Assembly: GCA_021568835.1 (NCBI GenBank)
Contig: JAKGSH010000010.1
Location: 4,650,001 to 4,714,000, forward strand
Direction: 5' to 3'
Length of the DNA stretch: 64,000 nt
Origin: Streptomyces sp. Tue 6430
GTDB lineage: Bacteria > Actinomycetota > Actinomycetes > Streptomycetales > Streptomycetaceae
The notes below the pieces were generated by a model. That model saw only the letters and a list, made by a program, of their open reading frames with translations. It had not been told where the DNA came from and did not search any database. This document shows positions 48,290 to 56,930 of the stretch, piece after piece. How positions within the stretch are numbered: the first letter of the stretch is position 1; every line of letters begins with the position of its first letter. Both the position numbers and the translations under genes were made by a program.

Positions 48290-49333
48290 ATGTCTCGCAG
48301 CATCAATCTCGCAGTGATCCCCGGTGACGGCATCGGCCAGGAGGTCGTGGCCGAGGGTCTCAAGGTCCTCTCCGCCGTCCTCCCGCAGGATGTGAAGCTG
48401 GAGACCAAGGAGTTCGACTTCGGCGCCCGGCGCTACCACGCCACCGGTGAGACCCTCACCGACGCCGACCTCGACGCGCTGAAGAAGCACGACGCGATCC
48501 TGCTCGGTGCGATCGGCGACCCGTCGGTGCCGTCCGGCGTCCTGGAGCGCGGCTTCCTGCTCAAGCTCCGCTTCGCCTTCGACCACCACGTGAACCTGCG
48601 TCCGTCGAAGCTCCTGCCGGGCGTCGCCACCCCGCTGGCCGGTGAGCCGCAGATCGACTTCGTGGTCGTCCGCGAGGGCACCGAGGGCCCCTACACCGGC
48701 AACGGCGGCACCATCCGCAAGGGCACCGAGCACGAGGTCGCCACCGAGGTCTCCGTGAACACGGCCTTCGGCGTCGAGCGCGTGGTGCGGGACGCCTTCG
48801 CCCGCGCCCAGGCCCGCCCCCGCAAGAAGCTCACGCTGGTCCACAAGAACAACGTGCTGACCTTCGCGGGCCACCTGTGGACGAACACCTTCAACAAGGT
48901 GGCGGCGGAGTTCCCCGAGGTCACCACGGACTACATCCACGTGGACGCCGCGACGATCTACCTCGTCACGGATCCCGCCCGCTTCGACGTGATCGTCACC
49001 GACAACCTCTTCGGCGACATCATCACCGACCTCGCCGCGGCGGTCTCCGGCGGCATCGGCGTCGCCGCGAGCGGCAACATCAACCCCGCCGGCGACTTCC
49101 CGTCCATGTTCGAGCCCGTGCACGGCTCGGCCCCGGACATCGCGGGCCAGGGCAAGGCCGACCCCACCGCCACGGTCCTGTCCGTCGCCCTCCTGCTGCG
49201 CCACCTCGGTCACGAGTCCGAGGCCGCCCGCATCGAGGAAGCCGTCTCCGCCGACCTGGCGGAACGCACCGGCAGGCCGGCCCGCAGCACCGCCGAGATC
49301 GGCGACGCGCTCGCCGTACGAGTAGCCGGCTGA
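48290..49333 (+). CDS. leuB: 3-isopropylmalate dehydrogenase
   Basis: 347 aa from ATG 48290. Isocitrate/isopropylmalate dehydrogenase fold: NLAVIPGDGIGQEVVAEGLK, substrate loop LERGFLLKLRFAFDHHVNLR, active-site region VVVREGTEGPYTGNGG, catalytic Lys in HKNNVLTFAG and metal-binding Asp in TDNLFGDIITDLAAAVSGG, NAD site EPVHGSAPDIAGQGKADPTA. The actinobacterial LeuB type. It catalyses the oxidative decarboxylation step of leucine synthesis. Followed by a terminator and ilvE. Confidence 0.95.
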   Translation: MSRSINLAVIPGDGIGQEVVAEGLKVLSAVLPQDVKLETKEFDFGARRYHATGETLTDADLDALKKHDAILLGAIGDPSVPSGVLERGFLLKLRFAFDHHVNLRPSKLLPGVATPLAGEPQIDFVVVREGTEGPYTGNGGTIRKGTEHEVATEVSVNTAFGVERVVRDAFARAQARPRKKLTLVHKNNVLTFAGHLWTNTFNKVAAEFPEVTTDYIHVDAATIYLVTDPARFDVIVTDNLFGDIITDLAAAVSGGIGVAASGNINPAGDFPSMFEPVHGSAPDIAGQGKADPTATVLSVALLLRHLGHESEAARIEEAVSADLAERTGRPARSTAEIGDALAVRVAG

Positions 49334-49359
49334 CGCCCGCGCCACCTCGAAACCATTCG

Positions 49360-49392
49360 AAGCCGCCGGGTCGCATCCGCACCCGGCGGCTT
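49360..49392 (+). terminator. terminator after leuB
   Basis: AAGCCGCCGGGT and ACCCGGCGGCTT, 12-bp perfect arms, with a 9-nt loop, 26 bp after the leuB stop. Confidence 0.9.
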
Positions 49393-49579
49393 CCGCATGT
49401 CCCCCGCCGGGTGCCACCATCGACCCCGGGCCGCGTTTCACCCCGTTTCTTCCACCGCCCCCCTCGCGCGATAATCGAACGCGGAGCCGCGGAATGAGGG
49501 AATGCTCGGACGTCCAAGCACTGGGCGCAGAGGAACGAAAGCGGCCCGTCACTACAACACCGGTGAAGGACAACCACTC

Positions 49580-50667
49580 ATGACGACGCCCACGATCGAG
49601 CTCAAGCCCTCCGCCAGCCCCCTCTCCGACGCCGAGCGCACGGCGATCCTGGCGAACCCCGGGTTCGGCCGCCACTTCACCGACCACATGGTGACGATCA
49701 AGTGGACCGAGGGCCGCGGCTGGCACGACGGCCAGCTCGTCCCGTACGCGCCGATCCCGCTCGACCCGGCGACGAACGTCCTGCACTACGCCCAGGAGAT
49801 CTTCGAGGGACTCAAGGCCTACCGCCGCCCCGACGGCTCCATGGCCACCTTCCGCCCGGACCAGAACGCCAAGCGCTTCCAGCGCTCCGCCCGCCGTCTC
49901 GCCATGCCCGAGCTGCCGGTCGAGACGTTCGTCGAGGCGTGTGACGCGCTGATCCGCCAGGACGAGGCCTGGGTGCCCGCGCACGGCGGCGAGGAGTCCC
50001 TCTACCTGCGCCCCTTCATGATCGCGACCGAGGTCGGCCTGGGGGTGAAGCCCGCGAACGAGTACCTGTTCCTCGTCATCGCCTCGCCCGCCGGCGCCTA
50101 CTTCGCCGGTGGGGTGAAGCCGGTGTCCATCTGGGTCTCCGAGGACCGCGTCCGCGCCGTCCCCGGCGGCATGGGCGACGCCAAGACGGGCGGCAACTAC
50201 GCGGCCTCCCTGCTCGCCCAGGCCGAGGCCGCCGCCAAGGGCTGCGACCAGGTCTGCTACCTCGACGCGGTCGAGCACCGCTGGGTCGAGGAACTCGGCG
50301 GCATGAACCTGTACTTCGTGTACGGCGACAAGATCGTCACGCCGACCCTCACCGGCTCCATCCTGGAGGGCGTCACCCGTGACTCCCTGCTCCAGGTCGC
50401 CCGCGACCTCGGGTTCACGTCCGAGGAACGCCGCGTCTCCCTCGAACAGTGGCAGGGCGACGCCGCGAACGGCACCCTGACGGAGGTCTTCGCCTGCGGC
50501 ACGGCCGCGGTCATCACCCCGTGGGCACCGTCAAGCGCGCCGGCGCCGAGTGGCAGCACTCCGGCGGCGAGCCCGGCCCGGTCACCGTGAAGCTGCGCGA
50601 GGCGCTCCTCGACGTCCAGCGCGGGAAGACCGAGGACCGGCACGGCTGGATGCACACGATCGACTGA
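49580..50667 (+). CDS. ilvE: branched-chain amino acid aminotransferase, one frameshift
   Basis: 362 aa once one C is added at CCCC 50517-50520, which restores AAVITPVGTVKRAGAEWQHS. Starts at ATG 49580, with GGTGAAGGAC upstream. Class IV PLP aminotransferase: LHYAQEIFEGLKAYRR, PLP-binding Lys202 in GGMGDAKTGGNYAAS, EELGGMNLYFVYGD, TPTLTGSILEGVTRDSLL. It makes Leu, Ile and Val from their 2-oxo acids. The length without the base is not a multiple of three, as expected for a dropped base. Confidence 0.95.
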
Positions 50668-50685
50668 CCGCCCCCCGTCCCCACC

Positions 50686-50719
50686 AGGGCCGCTCCGGAC
50701 ACGAGTCCGGGGCGGCCCT
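50686..50719 (+). terminator. terminator after ilvE
   Basis: AGGGCCGCTCCGGAC pairs with GTCCGGGGCGGCCCT (one mismatch) around the loop ACGA, followed by TTTC. It lies 19 bp after the ilvE stop. Confidence 0.85.
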
Positions 50720-50747
50720 TTCGCGTCCCCTCCCCGACTGTTTGAGC

Positions 50748-50826
50748 GACACTCAATAATGCGAGTGTCCACTCACCAGGGATGCCTATGATTTAGGGTC
50801 GAATGGATTAGAGTGACGTTCTAATC
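50748..50826. promoter_or_regulatory. two palindromes upstream of the urease-like operon
   Basis: GACACTC-N8-GAGTGTC (50748-50769) and GATTAGA-N7-TCTAATC (50806-50826), both with perfect 7-bp arms, lie in an AT-rich region before ureAB. The second ends 10 bp before the RBS GAGGAGG. They are probable operator sites, possibly for the TetR regulator at the end of the operon. Confidence 0.6.
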
Positions 50827-50851
50827 AAAGGATGTGAGGAGGTGTCCCGGC

Positions 50852-51556
50852 GTGAGACTGACCCCGACGGAACGGGACCGGCTGCTGCTGTTCGGTGCCG
50901 CCGAGCTGGCCCGGTCCCGCCGCGCCCGCGGCCTGCGGCTGAACGTGCCGGAGGCCACCGCGCTGATCGCGGACGCCGTCTGCGAGGCCGCCCGCGACGG
51001 AGCCCGGCTCGCCGAGGCGATCGAACGCGCCCGCGCGGTCCTCGGTCCCGACGACGTGCTGCCGGGCGTCGCCGACGTCGTCACGGAGGTGCACGTCGAG
51101 GCCGTCTTCGACGACGGTTCCCGGCTGGCGGTGGTCTCCGACCCGATCGGGGGCGGTCTCGGCGCCGGGGCGCCCGGCGCCCTGCTGCCGGGGCCCGGGC
51201 ACGCCGAACCCGGTGCGGCGGTCCGGCTGGCGGTCACCAACACCGCGGACGTGCCCGTCTCCGTCACCTCGCACTTCCACTTCTTCGAGGCCAACCCGCG
51301 CCTGGACTTCGACCGCTCGGCCGCCTACGGCATGCGGCTCGCCGTCCCCGCCGGCTCCTCCGTGCGCTTCGGGCCGGGCGAGCACGCCGAGGTCGGACTG
51401 GTCCCCCTCGGGGGCGACCGGATCGCGATCGGCTTCGCCGGCCTGGTCGACGGGCCGCTGGACGCGCCGGGAGTCCGGGAGGAGGCCCTGCGCAGGGCCG
51501 CCGCCTGCGGCTACCTCGGCGCACCGGGAACGACGGACGAGGAGGACGGACGATGA
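50852..51556 (+). CDS. ureAB: fused urease gamma-beta subunit (UreAB)
   Basis: 234 aa from GTG 50852, with GGAGGTG 8 bp upstream. The gamma domain (about 1-100: RLTPTERDRLLLFGAAELAR, EATALIADAVCEAARDG, VLPGVADVVTEVHVEAVFDD) runs directly into the beta domain (about 120-225: VRLAVTNTADVPVSVTSHFH, FFEANPRLDFDRSAAYGMRL). It is a natural fusion, as in Helicobacter UreA, but without the usual separate subunits. It overlaps ureC by 4 bp (ATGA). Confidence 0.93.
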   Translation: MRLTPTERDRLLLFGAAELARSRRARGLRLNVPEATALIADAVCEAARDGARLAEAIERARAVLGPDDVLPGVADVVTEVHVEAVFDDGSRLAVVSDPIGGGLGAGAPGALLPGPGHAEPGAAVRLAVTNTADVPVSVTSHFHFFEANPRLDFDRSAAYGMRLAVPAGSSVRFGPGEHAEVGLVPLGGDRIAIGFAGLVDGPLDAPGVREEALRRAAACGYLGAPGTTDEEDGR

Positions 51557-53262
51557 GCCGCCCCGGAGGACACCCCGCCGAGGACCGCCGCCTCACCCCG
51601 CACCAGTACGCCGCCGCGCACGGCCCGCGCGCGGGCGACCGCCTCCGGCTCGGCGACTCCGGGCTGGTGATCCGCGTCGAGTCCGACTCCCAGCGCCCCG
51701 GCGACGAGTTCCTCGCCGGGTTCGGCAAGACCGCCCGCGACGGACTGCACCTGAAGGCCGCCGCCGTGCGCGAGACCTGCGACGTCGTCGTCAGCAACGT
51801 CGTCGTGATCGACGCCGTGCAGGGCGTCCGCAAGGTGTCCATCGGCATCCGCGAGGGCCGGATCCACTCGATCGGGAGGGCCGGGAACCCCGACACCCTC
51901 GACGGGGTCGACGTGGTCGTCGGCACGGGCACGTCGATCGTGTCCGGCGAGGGGCTGATCGCCACCGCCGGTGCCGTCGACACGCACGTCCACCTGCTGT
52001 CGCCGCGGATCATGGAGGCCTCGCTGGCCTCCGGCGTGACCACGGTCGTCGGGCAGGAGTTCGGGCCGGTGTGGGGCGTCGGCGTCAACTCGCCCTGGGC
52101 GCTGCGGCACGCGTTCAACGCCTTCGACGCCTGGCCGGTCAACATCGGCTTCCTGGGCCGGGGTTCCTCCTCCTCGCCGGACCCGCTCGTCGAGGCGCTC
52201 GCCGAGGGCGGCGCGTCCGGCTTCAAGGTCCACGAGGACATGGGCGCCCACACCCGGGCGCTCGACACGGCGTTGCGGGTCGCCGAGGAGCACGACGTGC
52301 AAGTGGCTCTGCACAGCGACGGGTTGAACGAGTGCCTGTCCGTCGAGGACACCCTGCGCGTGCTGGAGGGCCGCACGATCCACGCCTTCCACATCGAGGG
52401 CTGCGGCGGCGGACACGTGCCGAACGTGCTGAAGATGGCGGGAGTCCCGAACGTCATCGGCTCCTCCACCAACCCCACCCTGCCGTTCGGCCGCGACGCG
52501 GTCGCCGAGCACTACGGCATGATCGTCTCGGTCCACGACCTGAAGACCGACCTGCCCGGCGACGCCGCCATGGCCCGCGACCGCATCCGCGCCGGAACCA
52601 TGGGCGCCGAGGACGTCCTGCACGACCTGGGCGCGATCGGCATCACCTCCTCCGACGCGCAGGGCATGGGCCGGGCGGGCGAGACCGTCCGCCGCACGTT
52701 CGCGCTGGCCGGGAAGATGAAGGCCGAGTTCGGCGCCCCGGCCGAGCACGACAACGAACGCGTCCTGCGCTACATCGCCAAACTGACCATCAACCCCGCC
52801 ATCGCGCACGGCCTCGCGCACGAGGTGGGATCGATCGAGACCGGCAAGCTCGCCGACCTCGTGCTGTGGCGGCCGGAGTACTTCGGGGCCAAGCCGCAAC
52901 TCGTCCTCAAGGCCGGCTTCCCGGCGTACGGCGTGGTCGGTGACCCGGGCGCGGCCACCGACACCTGCGAACCCCTCGTCCTGGGACCACAGTTCGGCGC
53001 GTACGGCGCCACGCCCGCCGACCTCTCGGTGGCCTTCGTCGCGCGCGCCGCGCTGGAGCAGGGCAACGACCGGATGCCCACCCGCCGGCGCCGGGTCGCC
53101 GTCCGCGGCACCCGCGGCATCGGCCCCGCCGACCTGCGGCTCAACTCCCGTACCGGAGCGGTGGACGTCGACCGGCGCACCGGCCTGGTCACCCTCGACG
53201 GAGAACCGCTGCGCTCCGCGCCGGCCGACTCCGTCCCCCTCAACCGCCTCTACTTCCTGTGA
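51553..53262 (+). CDS. ureC: urease alpha-subunit homologue, atypical active-site flap
   Basis: 569 aa from ATG 51553. Urease alpha fold with the nickel-site residues kept by alignment from memory with Klebsiella UreC: His145 and His147 (DTHVHLLSP), carbamylated Lys225 (GFKVHEDMG), His254 (ALHSDGLNE), His280 (FHIEGCGGGH) and Asp368 (TSSDAQGMGR). The flap Cys (Cys319 in Klebsiella) is Val327 in MIVSVHDLK; the next His is kept. No ureD, E, F or G gene lies in the window. Next to agmatine deiminase, so the substrate may not be urea. Confidence 0.88.
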   Translation: MSRPGGHPAEDRRLTPHQYAAAHGPRAGDRLRLGDSGLVIRVESDSQRPGDEFLAGFGKTARDGLHLKAAAVRETCDVVVSNVVVIDAVQGVRKVSIGIREGRIHSIGRAGNPDTLDGVDVVVGTGTSIVSGEGLIATAGAVDTHVHLLSPRIMEASLASGVTTVVGQEFGPVWGVGVNSPWALRHAFNAFDAWPVNIGFLGRGSSSSPDPLVEALAEGGASGFKVHEDMGAHTRALDTALRVAEEHDVQVALHSDGLNECLSVEDTLRVLEGRTIHAFHIEGCGGGHVPNVLKMAGVPNVIGSSTNPTLPFGRDAVAEHYGMIVSVHDLKTDLPGDAAMARDRIRAGTMGAEDVLHDLGAIGITSSDAQGMGRAGETVRRTFALAGKMKAEFGAPAEHDNERVLRYIAKLTINPAIAHGLAHEVGSIETGKLADLVLWRPEYFGAKPQLVLKAGFPAYGVVGDPGAATDTCEPLVLGPQFGAYGATPADLSVAFVARAALEQGNDRMPTRRRRVAVRGTRGIGPADLRLNSRTGAVDVDRRTGLVTLDGEPLRSAPADSVPLNRLYFL

Positions 53263-53273
53263 GGACCTCCCCG

Positions 53274-54311
53274 ATGAGCAAGGCTGCCGCCGACGGCTTC
53301 CGGATGCCCGCCGAATGGGCCCCGCACGAGCGCACCTGGATGGCCTGGCCCGGCCCCAACCCCACCTTCGACGACCCCGACGACCTCGCCGCCTCCCGTG
53401 CCGCCTGGGCGTCGGTCGCCCGTGCGGTCCGCCGCTTCGAACCGGTGACGGTGGTGTGCGGACCGGGGAGTTCGGCCGACGCGCGCACCCTGCTCGGGCC
53501 GGGCATCGACACCGTCGAGCGCGAACTCGACGACGCCTGGATGCGCGACATCGGCCCCACGTTCCTCACGAACGGGCGCGAACTGGCCGCCGTGGACTGG
53601 ACGTTCAACGGGTGGGGCGCCCAGCACTGGGCCCGCTGGGAGCACGACGCGAAGATCGCCGCCCACGTCTCGGACCTCGCGGGCGCGAAGACGTACGCCT
53701 CCGGCCTGGTCAACGAGGGCGGGGCGATCCACGTCGACGGTGAGGGGACGGTGCTGCTGACCGAGACCGTCCAGCTCGGCCCCGAGCGCAACCCGCACTG
53801 GACCCGGGCGCAGGTCGAGGCGGAGATCCACGCCCAGCTCGGCACCCGCAAGGCGATCTGGCTGCCGCGCGGCCTGACCGGCGACTACCCCCCGCACGGC
53901 TTCGGCACCCTCGGTCACGTCGACATCGTCGCCGCGTTCGCCCGCCCCGGCGTGGTCGTCGCCCACAGCCAGCCGGACCCCGCCCATCCGGACCACGAGG
54001 TGACGAAGGAGGTCATCGGCCTGCTGCGGGCGCAGACCGACGCCCGCGGGCGCCGGCTGGAGGTCGTCGAGGTCCCGGCACCCACCGTCCTGGAGGCCGA
54101 CGGCCACTGGGCCGACTACTCCTACATCAACCACTACCTCTGCAACGGCGGTGTCGTCCTGTGCGGCTTCGACGACCCGCGCGACGAGATCGCGGCCGGC
54201 GTCTTCCGCCGGCTGTTCCCGGACCGGACGGTGACGCCGGTCGACGCCCGTACGATCTTCTCCGGCGGCGGTGGCATCCACTGCGTCACGCAACAGCAGC
54301 CGAAGATCTGA
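53274..54311 (+). CDS. aguA: agmatine deiminase
   Basis: 345 aa from ATG 53274, 11 bp after ureC. Porphyromonas-type peptidyl-arginine deiminase/agmatine deiminase fold: FRMPAEWAPHERTWMAWP, LDDAWMRDIGPTFLTNG, NEGGAIHVDGEGTVLLTE, GTLGHVDIVAAFARPG and the nucleophile Cys337 in GGGGIHCVTQQQPK. It hydrolyses agmatine to N-carbamoylputrescine and ammonia. A separate N-carbamoylputrescine amidohydrolase was not seen nearby. Confidence 0.92.
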   Translation: MSKAAADGFRMPAEWAPHERTWMAWPGPNPTFDDPDDLAASRAAWASVARAVRRFEPVTVVCGPGSSADARTLLGPGIDTVERELDDAWMRDIGPTFLTNGRELAAVDWTFNGWGAQHWARWEHDAKIAAHVSDLAGAKTYASGLVNEGGAIHVDGEGTVLLTETVQLGPERNPHWTRAQVEAEIHAQLGTRKAIWLPRGLTGDYPPHGFGTLGHVDIVAAFARPGVVVAHSQPDPAHPDHEVTKEVIGLLRAQTDARGRRLEVVEVPAPTVLEADGHWADYSYINHYLCNGGVVLCGFDDPRDEIAAGVFRRLFPDRTVTPVDARTIFSGGGGIHCVTQQQPKI

Positions 54312-54330
54312 GAGACACGGGGGAGTCCCG

Positions 54331-54941
54331 ATGCCCGGTGCGGCACGTGAGCGCAGGCACGCCCCGCCCGCGAGGACGTCCTCGCCGCCGCCATGGCGAT
54401 GATCGCCGAGCGCGGTCTGGAGAAGCTCACCATGGCGGCGCTCGGCCGCGAGGTGGGGATGAGCAGCGGGCACCTCCTCTACTACTTCCGCTCCAAGGAC
54501 GAACTGCTCCTGCAGGCCCTGGAGTGGAGCGAGGGCCGCCTCGGCGCCGAGCGCGGCCGGCTGCTGACGAGCACGGCCACGGCCCGCGAGCGGCTCGACG
54601 CCTACGTCGACCTGTACGTCCCCGCCGGGCACCGCGACCCGCACTGGACCCTGTGGCTGGAGGTCTGGAACCGCTCGCAGAACGCCGCCGCCGACGCGGA
54701 CGCCCGCGACCGGCAGGCGGCCATCGAGGGCGCCTGGCACCGCGACCTGGTGGCCCTGCTGGCGGAGGGCGTCTCCCGCGGCGAGTTCCGCCCCGTCGAC
54801 CCCGACCGGTTCGCCGCCCGGCTGCGGGCGCTGCTCGACGGCTTCTCCATCCACGTGGCGATCGGGCTGCGCGGCACCGACCGCGAGCAGGTCATCGGGC
54901 ATGTGACGGAGTTCGTGACGGACGCCCTGCTCGCATCGTGA
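54331..54941 (+). CDS. TetR family regulator of the urease-like operon, one frameshift
   Basis: Starts at ATG 54331 (MPGAARERRHA), with GGGGGAG upstream. The frame breaks at CCCC 54362-54365; one base gives PAREDVLAAAMAMIAERGLE and a normal TetR HTH (MAALGREVGMSSGHLLYYFR). The C-terminal domain is of the TetR type with WTLWLEVWNRSQ. It lies 19 bp after the deiminase gene and is probably its autoregulated regulator, acting on the palindromes at 50748-50826. Confidence 0.85.
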
Positions 54942-55007
54942 CGGACGCTCTGTTCGTATCCTGAGACGGTCGGTGAGCGGAGGGCTGCCCTGTGTCAGAC
55001 TCCCCCC

Positions 55008-55058
55008 GTGCTCTCGTTCGCCACGATTATTGGCAGCAGGCGCGCCGGTCCGCAGTGA
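55008..55058 (+). CDS. candidate cimA leader peptide (Ile-Ile)
   Basis: GTG 55008 to TGA 55058 encodes VLSFATIIGSRRAGPQ. It has two adjacent ATT codons (rare here) for Ile, before a gene for isoleucine precursor synthesis. Its stop-to-terminator distance (56 nt) matches the ilvB leader (55 nt). It has no good Shine-Dalgarno at the usual distance, so the start is uncertain; overlapping ORFs start at GTG 54973 and 54992. Confidence 0.55.
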   Translation: MLSFATIIGSRRAGPQ

Positions 55059-55113
55059 CCGCCACGTACGACCAGGTACGGGCGGCCACCGTCGTCCTCG
55101 ACCCGCGCGCAGA

Positions 55114-55138
55114 CCTCTCGCACCCGCGAGGGGTTTTT
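55114..55138 (+). terminator. attenuator terminator upstream of cimA
   Basis: CCTCTCGC pairs with GCGAGGGG (8 bp, one U-G) around ACCC, followed by TTTTT. It lies 108 bp before cimA and after the candidate leader peptide. Confidence 0.85.
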
Positions 55139-55245
55139 CGTTTTCCTGGCCCACCTTCAGCCGGGAGGCAAGCGCGAGGGACCATGGGGGACGGTGGAGC
55201 CGGTCATTCCGGTAGACCGAGATCCAAAACAGGAGCCTTGAGACC

Positions 55246-56850
55246 ATGACGGAAACCAGCGAGCTCGACGACTCGTTCCACGTCTTCGACACCACCCTGC
55301 GCGACGGCGCCCAGCGCGAGGGCATCAACCTCACGGTCGCCGACAAGCTCGCGATCGCACGGCACCTGGACGAGTTCGGCGTCGGCTTCATCGAGGGCGG
55401 CTGGCCGGGCGCCAACCCGCGCGACACCGAGTTCTTCGCCCGGGCCCGGCAGGAGATCGACTTCCGGCACGCCCGGCTCGTCGCCTTCGGCGCCACCCGC
55501 CGGGCCGGCGCCAAGGCCTGTGAGGACCCCCAGGTCAAGGCCCTCCTGGACGCGGGCGCCGACGTGATCACGCTGGTCGCCAAGTCGCACGACCGGCACG
55601 TGGAACTGGCCCTGCGCACCACGCTCGACGAGAACCTGGCGATGGTCGCCGACACGGTGTCCTTCCTCAAGGAGCAGGGTCGCCGCGTCTTCGTCGACTG
55701 CGAGCACTTCTTCGACGGCTACCGCGCGAACCCCGAGTACGCCAAGGCCGTCGTCCGGGCGGCGGCGGAGGCCGGCGCGGACGTCGTCGTCCTCTGCGAC
55801 ACCAACGGCGGCATGCTCCCCGCCCAGATCCAGGCCGTCGTCTCCACCGTCCTCGCCGACACCGGGGCCCGCCTCGGCATCCACGCCCAGGACGACACGG
55901 GCTGCGCGGTCGCCAACACCCTCGCCGCCGTCGACGCGGGCGCCACCCACGTGCAGTGCACCGCCAACGGCTACGGCGAGCGCGTCGGCAACGCCAACCT
56001 GTTCCCGGTGGTCGCCGCGCTGGAGCTGAAGTACGGCAAGAAGGTCCTCCCCGAGGGCCGGCTGCGCGAGATGACCCGGATCTCGCACGCCATCGCGGAG
56101 GTCGTCAACCTCACGCCCTCCACCCACCAGCCGTACGTGGGGGTCTCCGCCTTCGCCCACAAGGCCGGCCTGCACGCCTCCGCGATCAAGGTCGATCCGG
56201 ACCTGTACCAGCACATCGACCCCGAGCTGGTCGGCAACACCATGCGGATGCTCGTCTCCGACATGGCCGGCCGCGCCTCGGTCGAACTGAAGGGCAAGGA
56301 GCTCGGCGTCGACCTGGGCGGCGACCGCGAGCTGGTCGGCCGCGTCGTCGACCGGGTCAAGGAGCGCGAGCTGAAGGGCTACACGTACGAGGCGGCCGAC
56401 GCCAGCTTCGAGCTGCTGCTGCGCGCCGAGGTCGAGGGTCGGCCGCTGAAGTACTTCGACGTCGAGTCCTGGCGGGCCATCGCCGAGGACCGCCCCGACG
56501 GCACCCACGCCAACGAGGCCACCGTCAAGCTGTGGGCCAAGGGCGAGCGCATCGTCGCCACCGCGGAGGGCAACGGCCCGGTCAACGCCCTCGACCGCGC
56601 CCTGCGCGTGGCCCTGGAGAAGATCTACCCCCAGCTCGCCGAGCTGGAACTGGTGGACTACAAGGTCCGCATCCTGGAAGGCGTGCACGGCACCCAGTCC
56701 ACGACCCGCGTCCTGATCTCCACCACCGACGGCAACGGCGAGTGGTCCACGGTGGGTGTCGCCGAGAACGTGATCGCCGCGTCCTGGCAGGCCCTGGAGG
56801 ACGCCTGCACCTACGGGCTGCTGCGGGCGGGAGTGACCCCGGCCGAGTAG
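55246..56850 (+). CDS. cimA: citramalate synthase (DRE-TIM family)
   Basis: 534 aa from ATG 55246, with AGGAG 11 bp upstream. HMGL-like barrel with FDTTLRDGAQREGINLTVAD (the DxxxRDG metal site), VVVLCDTNGGMLPAQIQ, GIHAQDDTGCAVANTLAAV and HVQCTANGYGERVGNANLFP, then the regulatory LeuA-type domain. This 530-aa form is citramalate synthase, not isopropylmalate synthase (which has a different NTGE-like substrate loop). It makes citramalate from pyruvate and acetyl-CoA, a threonine-independent route to 2-oxobutyrate and isoleucine. Confidence 0.9.
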   Translation: MTETSELDDSFHVFDTTLRDGAQREGINLTVADKLAIARHLDEFGVGFIEGGWPGANPRDTEFFARARQEIDFRHARLVAFGATRRAGAKACEDPQVKALLDAGADVITLVAKSHDRHVELALRTTLDENLAMVADTVSFLKEQGRRVFVDCEHFFDGYRANPEYAKAVVRAAAEAGADVVVLCDTNGGMLPAQIQAVVSTVLADTGARLGIHAQDDTGCAVANTLAAVDAGATHVQCTANGYGERVGNANLFPVVAALELKYGKKVLPEGRLREMTRISHAIAEVVNLTPSTHQPYVGVSAFAHKAGLHASAIKVDPDLYQHIDPELVGNTMRMLVSDMAGRASVELKGKELGVDLGGDRELVGRVVDRVKERELKGYTYEAADASFELLLRAEVEGRPLKYFDVESWRAIAEDRPDGTHANEATVKLWAKGERIVATAEGNGPVNALDRALRVALEKIYPQLAELELVDYKVRILEGVHGTQSTTRVLISTTDGNGEWSTVGVAENVIAASWQALEDACTYGLLRAGVTPAE

Positions 56851-56930
56851 GCCGGGATCACCGGAACCGCCGGAACCGCCGGAACCGCCGGAACCGCCGG
56901 GACCGCCGGGACCGCCGGGACCACCGCAGG
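56851..56930 (+). repeat. 9-bp tandem repeat after cimA
   Basis: CCGGAACCG and CCGGGACCG nonamers repeat from about 56862 to 56930. On the minus strand they encode collagen-like GGPGGPGG/GGSGGSGG. They probably also form hairpin ladders that end cimA transcription. Confidence 0.75.

Noticed and set aside
45905..50278. Very long open frame on the minus strand, about 1457 codons, opposite pruA, leuB and ilvE
   Set aside because: It is the antisense mirror of highly GC-biased real genes; the translation has no domain and is Val/Gly/Asp/Arg-rich, as expected for a shadow frame.
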